From NCBI GenBank assembly GCA_030427925.1, contig JAUICJ010000007.1, positions 55,104 through 119,103 of the forward strand: a stretch of DNA of 64,000 bases. Direction: 5' to 3'. Positions 19,380 to 26,884 of the stretch are shown in pieces. The stretch's first letter is position 1, and every line of letters starts with the position of its first letter. Source of the stretch: Bacteroidia bacterium (lineage in GTDB: Bacteria > Bacteroidota > Bacteroidia > Flavobacteriales_D > Sanyastnellaceae). The translations under genes and the position numbers were made by a program. Under the pieces are notes generated by a model, which saw only the letters and a program-made list of their open reading frames with translations, was not told the DNA's origin and did not search any database.

Positions 19380-19411
19380 TTGCGCAAGTTAGTGCCTCTT
19401 CCTTAGCTTTG
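19379..19411 (+). promoter_or_regulatory. Promoter of the TPP-riboswitch transcript
   Basis: TTTG at 19379-19382, 21-bp spacer, TAGCTTTG at 19404-19411: a near-ideal Bacteroidota promoter. Initiation would fall near 19418, right at the 5' edge of the riboswitch. The -33 element overlaps the first base of cysQ, which reads away. Confidence 0.75.
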
Positions 19412-19415
19412 CCAC

Positions 19416-19498
19416 GACGCAGGGGTGCCACTGGATCGTCCAGTGTGCTGAGATGATACCCTTCGAACCTGACCGGGTAATCCCGGTAGGGGAGCGGA
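19416..19498 (+). promoter_or_regulatory. TPP (thiamin pyrophosphate) riboswitch aptamer
   Basis: Matches the THI-element: CAGGGGTGCC, a P3 stem CACTGGA/TCCAGTG, the invariant CTGAGATGATACCC, then AACCTGACCGGGTAAT and CCCGGTAGGGGAGCG. CGC (19418-19420) and GCG (19494-19496) can close P1. It senses thiamin pyrophosphate in the nascent mRNA. It lies 70 nt upstream of a TonB-dependent receptor, so that receptor is expected to be repressed when the vitamin is plentiful. Confidence 0.95.
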
Positions 19499-19526
19499 CT
19501 TTCGAGGCTTCGGCCTGGAACATGGC

Positions 19527-19567
19527 GGTGCGAGGCACCCCCGCGTCATGAATTTTCAATGTGACGC
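19527..19567 (+). promoter_or_regulatory. Predicted expression platform of the TPP riboswitch
   Basis: Two hairpins lie between aptamer and start codon: GGTGC/GCACC around GAG (19527-19539), and GCGTCA (19543-19548) paired with TGACGC (19562-19567), the latter ending one base before the ATG at 19569. In addition GGCACCCC (19534-19541) is the exact complement of GGGGTGCC (19422-19429), the 5' strand of aptamer stem P2. No T-run follows, so control is probably at translation. The pairing is seen in the sequence; the switching order is inferred. Confidence 0.6.
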
Positions 19568-19568
19568 A

Positions 19569-22082
19569 ATGAAATACGTACTGACAATGGCGCTGTTGGC
19601 GCTGGCGATTCAAGCAGGGGCTCAAGCGACCGTTCTGAACGGGGAGGTCAAGGCCGATTCGGGTGAGCCGATGGTGGGTGCGCAGGTCTTCATTCAGGGA
19701 ACGCGTTTGGGGACGGTGACGGATGTGGATGGGCGGTTCGCGCTCGGTGGCGTTCCGGAGGGGGAGCAGGTGGTGGAAGTGCGGGCAGTGGGCTATCAGC
19801 CGCAGCAGCTCACGGTCCAAATCTCGGCCAGCACTCCCCCCAAGTCCCTGAACTTCATCTTGGCTTCCGAGCCCACAATCGGCCCTCCCGAGCTGCCCGT
19901 CGCCCACTGGCGGTCCGTCAACCTCGGCCCCGCCTCGGTGTCCACCGAAGTGGCCGGTGAGCGCGTTCCCTTCACCCGCACGTCGGTCACGGCCGAGGAG
20001 CTCAAAAAACGCGACGCCGCGCAGGATTTGCCCTTCCTGCTTCGGTACACTCCGGCCTTGGTCGTCACCTCCGATGCGGGCGCAGGCGTCGGCTACACGG
20101 GCATGCGCATCCGCGGCTCGGACGCCACGCGCATCAACGTGACCATCAATGGCGTCCCCTTGAATGACGCGGAGTCGCACCAGGTTTACTGGGTCGATCT
20201 GCCCGACCTCGGCAGCAGCGCAGACGGCATCCTCATCCAACGCGGCGTCGGCACCAGCACCAACGGCCCGGGCGCGTTCGGAGCCACCGTGTCGGTCAAC
20301 ACCTTGCAGCCGGAGGAGGAGCCGATGGGGCGCATGGCGTTCAGTGCGGGGGCCTTCGGGACGCGCCGGGCAACCTTGCAATGGGCGTCCGGAATCGGGG
20401 AGCGCGGGTTTTTCGCGGAAGGCCGCGCTTCGCGCATCCATTCGGATGGCTACATGGACCGGGCGACCAGCGATTTGTCCAGCGTGCACGTCAGTTCGGG
20501 CAAGCAGTGGGAAACGGGGCGACTCATTTACACGGGGCTTTGGGGACACGAACGCACGTACCAAGCGTGGTACGGCGTGCCGCTTGTGGGCTTGACCGGT
20601 GACGCTGCGGCCATCCAGGCCTGGGCGGCGAACAGCGCCGAATACGGGTACGGATCCGATACGACCCGCATCCAGGACCTCATCGAGCGCGGCCGGCAGC
20701 ACAATTATTACCGCTATGAAAATCAGGTGGACGACTACACCCAAATCCACCACCAGCTGCACTTTGATCAGCGCGTGGGCAGTTGGGACGTGGGTTTGGC
20801 CTTGAGCAACACCCTCGGCGCAGGATATTACGAGCAATTCCGAGTGGACGACGCGCTCAGCCAGTACGGTGTGCTGGATACCGCTTTTTCGACCGGCGAT
20901 GTGGTGCGCCGGCGCTGGCTCGACAACACGCTGCACGGGGTTTCCGGCTCCATTCAGCGCGGTTTTTCGCGGGGCATGGTGCAGTTTGGGGGCGGCGGTT
21001 ACCGGTACGTGGGCGACCACTTTGGGCGGTTGGTTTGGGCGGAACATGCGCCGGGATTGGATCCCGGTCACCGGTATTACGACGGAACCGGGACGAAACA
21101 GGATGTCAATGCCTTTGCGCGCGGCGTGTTCAACGCGTTGGATGGCGACCTGAAGTGGCACGGTGAGCTGCAATGGCGCGCGGTGGATTACTTCGTGGAG
21201 GGGACGGACAACGATTTGCGCGTGCTGGCGGTGGACGATGCGCTGCAGTTCGTCAATCCGAAGGTGGGGGTGGATTACCAAAACCGTCCCGATCTGCGCT
21301 ACTACGCTTCGTGGTCTGTGGGCCACCGCGAGCCTTCCCGCACCGATTACGTGGACAGTCCGGAAGGCTCGGTGGTGCGCCCCGAACGCCTCCAAGATTG
21401 GGAACTCGGCGCCCAATGGACGGGGGAGCAGGCCGCCCTTACGGCGAACGGCTACTTCATGGACTACCGGGATCAGCTCGTGCTCACGGGTGACCTCAAC
21501 GACGTCGGGTCGCCGCTGCGCACGAACGTGGCGAAGAGTTACCGAATGGGCCTGGAGCTCGATGGGCGGTGGTCGCCGGTGAAGGGGGTGATTTGGCGAC
21601 CGAATTTGGCCTGGTCACGGAACCGCATCCAGCAGTTCGATGAGGTCATTTTCGATTACGATGAGGCGCAGGAATTTCGTCAAATCATTGAATACGAAGA
21701 TGTTCCTATTGCATTTTCTCCCGAGGTGGTGGCCACGAGCATCCTGGCTTGGGAAGCGTGGTCGGGGGACGAAACCTCGCTCATCGCCGAGTGGGCGCTG
21801 CGGCACGTCAGTCAGCAGTTCCTCGACAACACGGGCAACTCAGATCGCGCTTTGCCCGCCTACACCGTGAACGACTTGCGCTTCCGGTACTCTTGGACCC
21901 GCGAACGCGACGTGTTGTCCCTCAACGTATTCGTTAACAACGTACTGGGCGCCGAATACAGCGCGAACGGTTGGGCCTACAGCTATCAAGTTGGCGGCCC
22001 CGCTTCCCGCGTTTCAGAAGTCTACGTTTACCCGCAAGCCGGGCGATTCCTCACCGTCGGATTGGATTGGAGCTGGCGCTGA
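19569..22082 (+). CDS. TonB-dependent receptor, putative thiamin (or thiamin-related) outer-membrane transporter
   Basis: Outer-membrane receptor of 837 residues. The start at 19569 gives a compact signal peptide (MKYVLTMALLALAIQAGAQA); an in-frame ATG at 19548 would add seven residues and lies inside the riboswitch hairpin. A carboxypeptidase-regulatory-like beta-sandwich (about 22-105, VVNG..-type GEVKADSGEPMVGAQVFIQG) comes first, then the TonB plug (TGMRIRGSDATRINVTINGVPLND) and a barrel ending in an aromatic (DWSWR). The upstream TPP riboswitch indicates a thiamin-related substrate; this is inference from control, not from the barrel. No inner-membrane thiamin transporter is adjacent. 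Its end overlaps the facing gene by 32 bp. Confidence 0.85.
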   Translation: MKYVLTMALLALAIQAGAQATVLNGEVKADSGEPMVGAQVFIQGTRLGTVTDVDGRFALGGVPEGEQVVEVRAVGYQPQQLTVQISASTPPKSLNFILASEPTIGPPELPVAHWRSVNLGPASVSTEVAGERVPFTRTSVTAEELKKRDAAQDLPFLLRYTPALVVTSDAGAGVGYTGMRIRGSDATRINVTINGVPLNDAESHQVYWVDLPDLGSSADGILIQRGVGTSTNGPGAFGATVSVNTLQPEEEPMGRMAFSAGAFGTRRATLQWASGIGERGFFAEGRASRIHSDGYMDRATSDLSSVHVSSGKQWETGRLIYTGLWGHERTYQAWYGVPLVGLTGDAAAIQAWAANSAEYGYGSDTTRIQDLIERGRQHNYYRYENQVDDYTQIHHQLHFDQRVGSWDVGLALSNTLGAGYYEQFRVDDALSQYGVLDTAFSTGDVVRRRWLDNTLHGVSGSIQRGFSRGMVQFGGGGYRYVGDHFGRLVWAEHAPGLDPGHRYYDGTGTKQDVNAFARGVFNALDGDLKWHGELQWRAVDYFVEGTDNDLRVLAVDDALQFVNPKVGVDYQNRPDLRYYASWSVGHREPSRTDYVDSPEGSVVRPERLQDWELGAQWTGEQAALTANGYFMDYRDQLVLTGDLNDVGSPLRTNVAKSYRMGLELDGRWSPVKGVIWRPNLAWSRNRIQQFDEVIFDYDEAQEFRQIIEYEDVPIAFSPEVVATSILAWEAWSGDETSLIAEWALRHVSQQFLDNTGNSDRALPAYTVNDLRFRYSWTRERDVLSLNVFVNNVLGAEYSANGWAYSYQVGGPASRVSEVYVYPQAGRFLTVGLDWSWR

Positions 22083-22797
22083 TCGGATCCGGGAGCCAGG
22101 CCAAATCCTCGGGCTTCCGTTCAATGGCCGTTCCCACCACCGCCACATCGGCCCCCGCAGCCCAAGCGGCCCGGATGCTCGCCGCATCGTTCAATCCGCC
22201 TCCGACGATGATCGGAGCCGAGGTGTGTTCCCGCACCTGCTCGATGGCAGAAAGCGGCACCGGATGCCCCGCACCCGATCCGGCGTCGAGGTACATGGCA
22301 CGCAGGCCCAGCATTTCACCGGCTACCGCAGTGGCCGCCACGATGCTGGGCTTGCCCGCCGGGATCGGCAACGAATGGCTGATGTAGCTCGCCGTGGTCA
22401 ACGGACCGTCTCCGATGAGCAGGTAGCCCGTCGGCACGACTTCCATCCCCAAACGCCGGATGCGCATGCCCGACTCCACGTGCCGACCGATGAGGTAATC
22501 CGCATTGCGGCCCGAAATCAGGGAGAGGAACAGCACGGCGTCGGCCCCGGCTACGATTTGGTCTGGGCTCCCGGGAAACAGGACGATGGGGCCGCTGAAC
22601 CGTTCCCGAATCGCCCCCAAAATTCCACCGACGTTGCGCCGGGTGAGCAGCGAACCTCCGATGAACACGTCCGTTACCGGCGAAGCTTCGAGCCGGTCAA
22701 GGAACGCCCCCCACGCATGTCCCGTGGGCAGGTCGTCGGGGTCGATGAGGCAGGCCAGCCGCTTGGGGCCGGTTTGGATTTGGTCAAACCACGTCAT
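22051..22797 (-). CDS. Geranylgeranylglyceryl phosphate synthase-like prenyltransferase (GGGPS/PcrB family)
   Basis: TIM-barrel prenyltransferase family that joins a polyprenyl diphosphate to glycerol-1-phosphate. 248 residues from the start at 22797. Family features are CLIDPDD near the N-terminus (Mg/diphosphate binding), DVFIGGSLLTR, VLFPGSPDQI, VPTGYLLIGDG, MYLDAGSGAG, and the phosphate site IIVGGGLNDAA. Flavobacterial members of this family are known; chain length and role in this organism are not readable. Its start overlaps the end of the upstream hydrolase gene by 4 bp. Its last 32 bp overlap the TonB receptor gene tail to tail. Confidence 0.88.
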   Translation of the reverse strand: MTWFDQIQTGPKRLACLIDPDDLPTGHAWGAFLDRLEASPVTDVFIGGSLLTRRNVGGILGAIRERFSGPIVLFPGSPDQIVAGADAVLFLSLISGRNADYLIGRHVESGMRIRRLGMEVVPTGYLLIGDGPLTTASYISHSLPIPAGKPSIVAATAVAGEMLGLRAMYLDAGSGAGHPVPLSAIEQVREHTSAPIIVGGGLNDAASIRAAWAAGADVAVVGTAIERKPEDLAWLPDPISASSNPIRR

Positions 22798-23675
22798 GCT
22801 TCGAAGATAACGCGCATCACTTCCCGGAGGACGTCCTCCCGCAACATGCTGTGGCCGGAATGCACGCGGTGAAAGCGCACGGCGGGTGCGCTCAGCCGTT
22901 TCCTGAGCCCGTCCGCGTTGCTCGCTGGGATGACCCGGTCTTTCGCGCCGAAGCAAAAATCGACGCGCCCGATTTGGCCTCCCTCCAGCGCAGCGACCAC
23001 CGCCGACTTCGGCGGCCAACACAAGCGATGCGCCCGCCAGCCGTGCCAAACCATGTCCCGCATCTCCGCCGTCTCCGTGTGAAACAGCGCAAACTGCAAG
23101 AGGTGCTTCGGCACCACGCCCCACCGGTGCAGCCGACCCAACGATGCATTCACCGCTGGCGCATACCGGTCCAGGCCGCGCCACATCCACCGGCCGAGCA
23201 GCGTGTGCACGGTCAGGTCATACAGCGGGGCCTTTCGAAGCCCGTCCGGGGCCAGCAGCACCACCCGGTCCCACACTTCGGGCGCTTCGACCAGCAGCGT
23301 CAAGGCGATGCGCCCGCCGATGGAATAGCCGATGAGGTCCATGTCGGAGGGGTCGCATCCTTCCCGCACGGCAATGCGCTGAACGAGGTCGAGCAGGGTG
23401 GCGGGCGGCAGGGGCGCGTCCGAAGGCAGGTCGGGGTCCACCGGGCCGCTCGCACCGTGATGGGGCAAGTGGACGGCGATGAGCCGCACGGGCGCGGGCC
23501 AGTGGCCTTGCCAAATCAACAGGTCCTCCAACGGCCGCGCGAATCCGTGAAACGCAATGACCGCCCGGTCCCTCGGCCCATCGTCCGGTCCGGCGTTCAC
23601 GGCAGCGTATTCGAGTCGCCACCCCGCATGATCCAACGCCGTGCGCGCTGGGCTGGGCTGTTCGGCAAATTCCAT
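22794..23675 (-). CDS. Alpha/beta hydrolase fold protein
   Basis: 293 residues from the start at 23675 (MEFAEQPSPARTALD). The HGFARPLED oxyanion region, the nucleophile elbow GYSIGGR (GxSxG) and a C-terminal histidine in HSGHSML are visible, as are an acidic residue after a strand (FGAKDRVIP) and a helical lid between. The substrate is unknown. The 4-bp overlap with the GGGPS-like gene implies cotranscription and possibly a role in lipid metabolism. A CACCTTTG box, one base off TAnnTTTG, lies a few bases before the start. The frame is open upstream to 23900, across the divergent carB promoter, which makes the longer form unlikely. Confidence 0.8.
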   Translation of the reverse strand: MEFAEQPSPARTALDHAGWRLEYAAVNAGPDDGPRDRAVIAFHGFARPLEDLLIWQGHWPAPVRLIAVHLPHHGASGPVDPDLPSDAPLPPATLLDLVQRIAVREGCDPSDMDLIGYSIGGRIALTLLVEAPEVWDRVVLLAPDGLRKAPLYDLTVHTLLGRWMWRGLDRYAPAVNASLGRLHRWGVVPKHLLQFALFHTETAEMRDMVWHGWRAHRLCWPPKSAVVAALEGGQIGRVDFCFGAKDRVIPASNADGLRKRLSAPAVRFHRVHSGHSMLREDVLREVMRVIFEA

Positions 23676-23737
23676 GCGGCAAAGGTGGGACGATTTCGCG
23701 GTGTGGAAAAGCCGTGGAAACCGATTCGCAATTCGCC

Positions 23738-23769
23738 TTTGGTCGGACCGGAGGTGCGACCTAATTTTG
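23738..23769 (+). promoter_or_regulatory. Promoter of carB
   Basis: TTTG at 23738-23741, 20-bp spacer, TAATTTTG at 23762-23769: a full match to the Bacteroidota consensus. Start of transcription near 23776 would give a leader of about 65 nt. Confidence 0.75.
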
Positions 23770-23797
23770 CCGCGCACAAACAGGTTCCGCATTTCCT

Positions 23798-23828
23798 GAC
23801 CGCAGGCCGTCGAACGGTTTGCGCGGTC
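23798..23828 (+). promoter_or_regulatory. Stable hairpin in the carB leader
   Basis: GACCGC (23798-23803) pairs with GCGGTC (23823-23828), with a second inner pair CCGT/ACGG around CGA. It is followed by an A-rich tract and the carB start at 23842. No T-run follows, so it is not a terminator as written. It may shape translation or mRNA stability. Confidence 0.5.
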
Positions 23829-23841
23829 GGGTAAAAAAAAA

Positions 23842-26661
23842 ATGCCCAAAGACAACCGAATCCATTCCGTCCTGCTCATCGGGAGCGGCCCGATCGTCAT
23901 CGGACAAGCCTGTGAATTCGATTACTCGGGATCCCAAGCGGCGCGTTCGCTCCGGGAAGAGGGCATTGAAGTCGTCCTGATCAACTCGAATCCCGCGACC
24001 ATCATGACCGACCCGGTCGTCGCGGACCACGTATACCTCGAGCCGCTGGAACCCGCGTCCATCGAGCGCATCCTGCAGGAGCACCCCCAGATCGATGCCG
24101 TGTTGCCGACGATGGGAGGCCAAACCGCCCTCAACCTCTGCATCCAATGCGACGAGATGGGACTTTGGGAAGAGTACGGTGTTCGCATGATCGGGGTCGA
24201 CATTGCGGCCATCGAAATCACGGAGAACCGGGAGTCGTTCCGGAGGCTGATGGGCGAAATCGGCGTGCCGATGGCCCCGCAAACCACCGCGAAGAGCTTC
24301 CTCGAGGGCAAGGAGGTGGCGCAGCAATTCGGTTACCCGCTTTGCATTCGGGCGTCGTACACGCTCGGAGGGGCCGGGGCGGCCGTGGTGCACACGAAGG
24401 AGGATTTCGAGGAGGCGTTGACGCGCGGGTTGCATTTGTCCCCCATCCACGAGGTGATGATCGACAAAGCGGTGCTCGGCTGGAAGGAATACGAGCTGGA
24501 GCTGTTGCGCGATTCGAACGACAACGTGACCATCATTTGTTCCATCGAGAACTTCGATCCGATGGGCATTCATACGGGGGACAGCATCACGGTGGCGCCG
24601 GCGATGACCCTGAGCGACACCACGTTCCAGCGCATGCGGGACATGGCCATCAAGATGATGCGCTCCATCGGCGACTTTGCGGGAGGCTGCAACGTGCAGT
24701 TCGCGGTCTCCCCGGACGAAGCGGAAGACATCATCGCCATCGAAATCAACCCCCGGGTGAGCCGGTCGTCGGCCCTCGCTTCGAAGGCCACGGGCTATCC
24801 CATCGCGAAGATCGCGGCGAAGTTGGCTATCGGCTACCACTTGGATGAGCTGAAAAACCAAATCACCGGGTCGACTTCCGCGATGTTCGAGCCGACGCTG
24901 GATTACGTGGTGGTGAAGGTGCCGCGTTGGAACTTCGACAAGTTCGCAGGAGCGAACCGCGAGTTGGGCTTGCAGATGAAGGCCGTGGGAGAGGTGATGG
25001 CCATCGGGCGGTCCTTCCAAGAGGCGCTGCAGAAGGCTTGCCAAAGCTTGGAGGTCGGGCGGAATGGCCTCGGCGCAGATGGCAAGGAGTTGCGGAGTCA
25101 GGATGCGATTTTTGAGAGTTTGGCCCACCCCAGCTGGAACCGCCTGTTCCACATCTACGACGCGTTCAAGTTGGGCATTTCCATGCGGAAGGTGCAGGAA
25201 CTCACGCGCATCGACAAGTGGTTTTTGAAGCAAATCGAGGAGCTCGTCACCCTCGAAGGCCGCATCGCCCAGCACTCGTTGGAGTCGCTGCCTGTCGACC
25301 TGCTGCGCACCGCGAAACAAAAGGGCTACGCAGACCGCCAAATCGCCCACTTGGTGCGGGCGAAAGAAAGCGAGGTGCACACCCGGCGCACGGAATTGGG
25401 CATCAAGCGGGTGTTCAAACTCGTGGACACCTGCGCAGCTGAATTCCCTGCGCTCACGCCGTATTACTACTCGACCTTCGAGGAAGAGAACGAAAGCGTG
25501 CGCACCGACAAGAAAAAGGTGGTGGTGCTCGGCAGCGGTCCCAACCGCATCGGCCAAGGCATCGAGTTCGATTACAGCTGCGTCCACGGGGTGCTCGCGG
25601 CGCGCGAGTCGGGCTACGAGACCATCATGATCAACTGCAATCCGGAAACGGTTTCCACGGATTTCGACACCGCCGATAAGCTGTACTTCGAGCCCGTTTT
25701 CTGGGAGCACATTTACGACATCATTTTGCACGAGCAGCCGGAGGGCGTCATCGTGCAGCTGGGAGGCCAAACCGCACTCAAGCTGGCCGAAAAGCTCGAC
25801 CGCTACGGCATTCGGATCATCGGGACATCCTACCGCGCGCTCGACCTCGCCGAAGACCGTGGCAGCTTCTCGAATTTGCTTCGGGAACTCAACGTGCCCT
25901 TCCCCGAGTTTGGCACGGTGGAAACTTCCGAAGAGGCGGTGGAGGTCAGCCGGCAGCTCGGCTTCCCGCTCCTTGTTCGCCCGTCCTACGTCCTCGGCGG
26001 CCAGCGGATGAAGATCGTCATCAACGAAGAGGAACTCGAGCGCCACGTGGTCGACATCTTCCGCGACATGCCGGACAACAAGGTCCTGCTCGATCACTAC
26101 CTCGACGGCGCCATTGAGTGCGAGGCCGACGCCATTTGCGACGGCGAAACCGTTCGCATCATCGGCATCATGCAGCACATCGAGCCCGCCGGCATCCACT
26201 CCGGGGACAGTTACGCGGTGCTGCCGCCTTACAATTTGGGCGATTTGGTCATCACCCAAATCGAGGACTACACGCAACGCATCGCCTTGGCCCTCGAAAC
26301 CGTCGGCCTCATCAACATCCAGTTCGCCGTCAAGGACGACCAGGTCTACATCATCGAAGCCAATCCGCGCGCGAGCCGCACGGTGCCCTTCATCGCCAAG
26401 GCTTACGGCGAACCCTACGTGAACCACGCCACGAAGGTGATGCTGGGCGCGGCGAAACTCAGCGACCTGCCGCACAATCCGCAGCTCGAAGGGTACGCAG
26501 TGAAGATTCCCGTGTTCTCGTACGAGAAGTTCCCGGAAGTGAACAAAGAACTGGGGCCGGAAATGAAATCAACGGGTGAGGCCATCCGCTTCATCCCGAA
26601 CCTGCGCGACCCGTTCTTCCGCAAGGTGTACAGCGAGCGGAACCTCTACCTGAGCAAGTGA
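23842..26661 (+). CDS. carB: Carbamoyl-phosphate synthase large subunit, lacking the allosteric domain
   Basis: Makes carbamoyl phosphate for arginine and pyrimidine synthesis, using ammonia from the small subunit (not in this window). 939 residues with two homologous ATP-grasp halves. The first begins SVLLIGSGPIVIGQACEFDYSG; the second begins VVVLGSGPNRIGQGIEFDYSC at about residue 558. TMGGQTALN and QLGGQTALK mark the two carboxyphosphate/carbamate sites. Escherichia coli CarB has about 1073 residues; this one stops after STGEAIRF plus a short tail, so the C-terminal MGS-like domain that binds UMP and ornithine is absent. No frameshift is apparent, and short forms of this kind are usual in Flavobacteriia as far as I recall. 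Confidence 0.97.
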   Translation: MPKDNRIHSVLLIGSGPIVIGQACEFDYSGSQAARSLREEGIEVVLINSNPATIMTDPVVADHVYLEPLEPASIERILQEHPQIDAVLPTMGGQTALNLCIQCDEMGLWEEYGVRMIGVDIAAIEITENRESFRRLMGEIGVPMAPQTTAKSFLEGKEVAQQFGYPLCIRASYTLGGAGAAVVHTKEDFEEALTRGLHLSPIHEVMIDKAVLGWKEYELELLRDSNDNVTIICSIENFDPMGIHTGDSITVAPAMTLSDTTFQRMRDMAIKMMRSIGDFAGGCNVQFAVSPDEAEDIIAIEINPRVSRSSALASKATGYPIAKIAAKLAIGYHLDELKNQITGSTSAMFEPTLDYVVVKVPRWNFDKFAGANRELGLQMKAVGEVMAIGRSFQEALQKACQSLEVGRNGLGADGKELRSQDAIFESLAHPSWNRLFHIYDAFKLGISMRKVQELTRIDKWFLKQIEELVTLEGRIAQHSLESLPVDLLRTAKQKGYADRQIAHLVRAKESEVHTRRTELGIKRVFKLVDTCAAEFPALTPYYYSTFEEENESVRTDKKKVVVLGSGPNRIGQGIEFDYSCVHGVLAARESGYETIMINCNPETVSTDFDTADKLYFEPVFWEHIYDIILHEQPEGVIVQLGGQTALKLAEKLDRYGIRIIGTSYRALDLAEDRGSFSNLLRELNVPFPEFGTVETSEEAVEVSRQLGFPLLVRPSYVLGGQRMKIVINEEELERHVVDIFRDMPDNKVLLDHYLDGAIECEADAICDGETVRIIGIMQHIEPAGIHSGDSYAVLPPYNLGDLVITQIEDYTQRIALALETVGLINIQFAVKDDQVYIIEANPRASRTVPFIAKAYGEPYVNHATKVMLGAAKLSDLPHNPQLEGYAVKIPVFSYEKFPEVNKELGPEMKSTGEAIRFIPNLRDPFFRKVYSERNLYLSK

Positions 26662-26837
26662 TGGGGTTGCTGCGCTACATCGTTGGGGCCATTGTGGTGT
26701 GGTTCGTTTGGCGGGCGCTCGACCGGTTCCTCGGTGGTGGCCGTCGGACGCAGCAGGAGGCGCCGCGTCGGAGGAAACAGCGACCGGACGATGAGCGGTT
26801 GGGGGAATACGTGGACTACGAGGAAATCGACGATTGA
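26661..26837 (+). CDS. Small membrane protein, DUF4834-like
   Basis: A 58-residue product beginning MGLLRYIVGAIVVWFVWRAL, a single membrane helix, followed by a basic linker (RRTQQEAPRRRKQR) and an acidic end (LGEYVDYEEIDD). Its ATG shares one base with the carB stop (TGATG), and the YfhO-like gene begins 47 bp later. Small proteins with this layout before YfhO-like genes are the DUF4834 family in Bacteroidota. No function is known. Confidence 0.7.
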   Translation: MGLLRYIVGAIVVWFVWRALDRFLGGGRRTQQEAPRRRKQRPDDERLGEYVDYEEIDD

Positions 26838-26884
26838 GGTCAACCTTGCTCGAATTCCCATTATTTTCGACGGAAATTTGGGAC

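Noticed and set aside
19389..21416. A 675-codon open frame on the minus strand
   Set aside because: It covers the TPP riboswitch and the TonB receptor in antisense. The receptor has a signal peptide, plug and barrel; the antisense frame shows nothing recognisable.
23761..26475. A 904-codon open frame on the minus strand
   Set aside because: It is the antisense shadow of carB; its composition is unlike a real protein and it has no domain signature.
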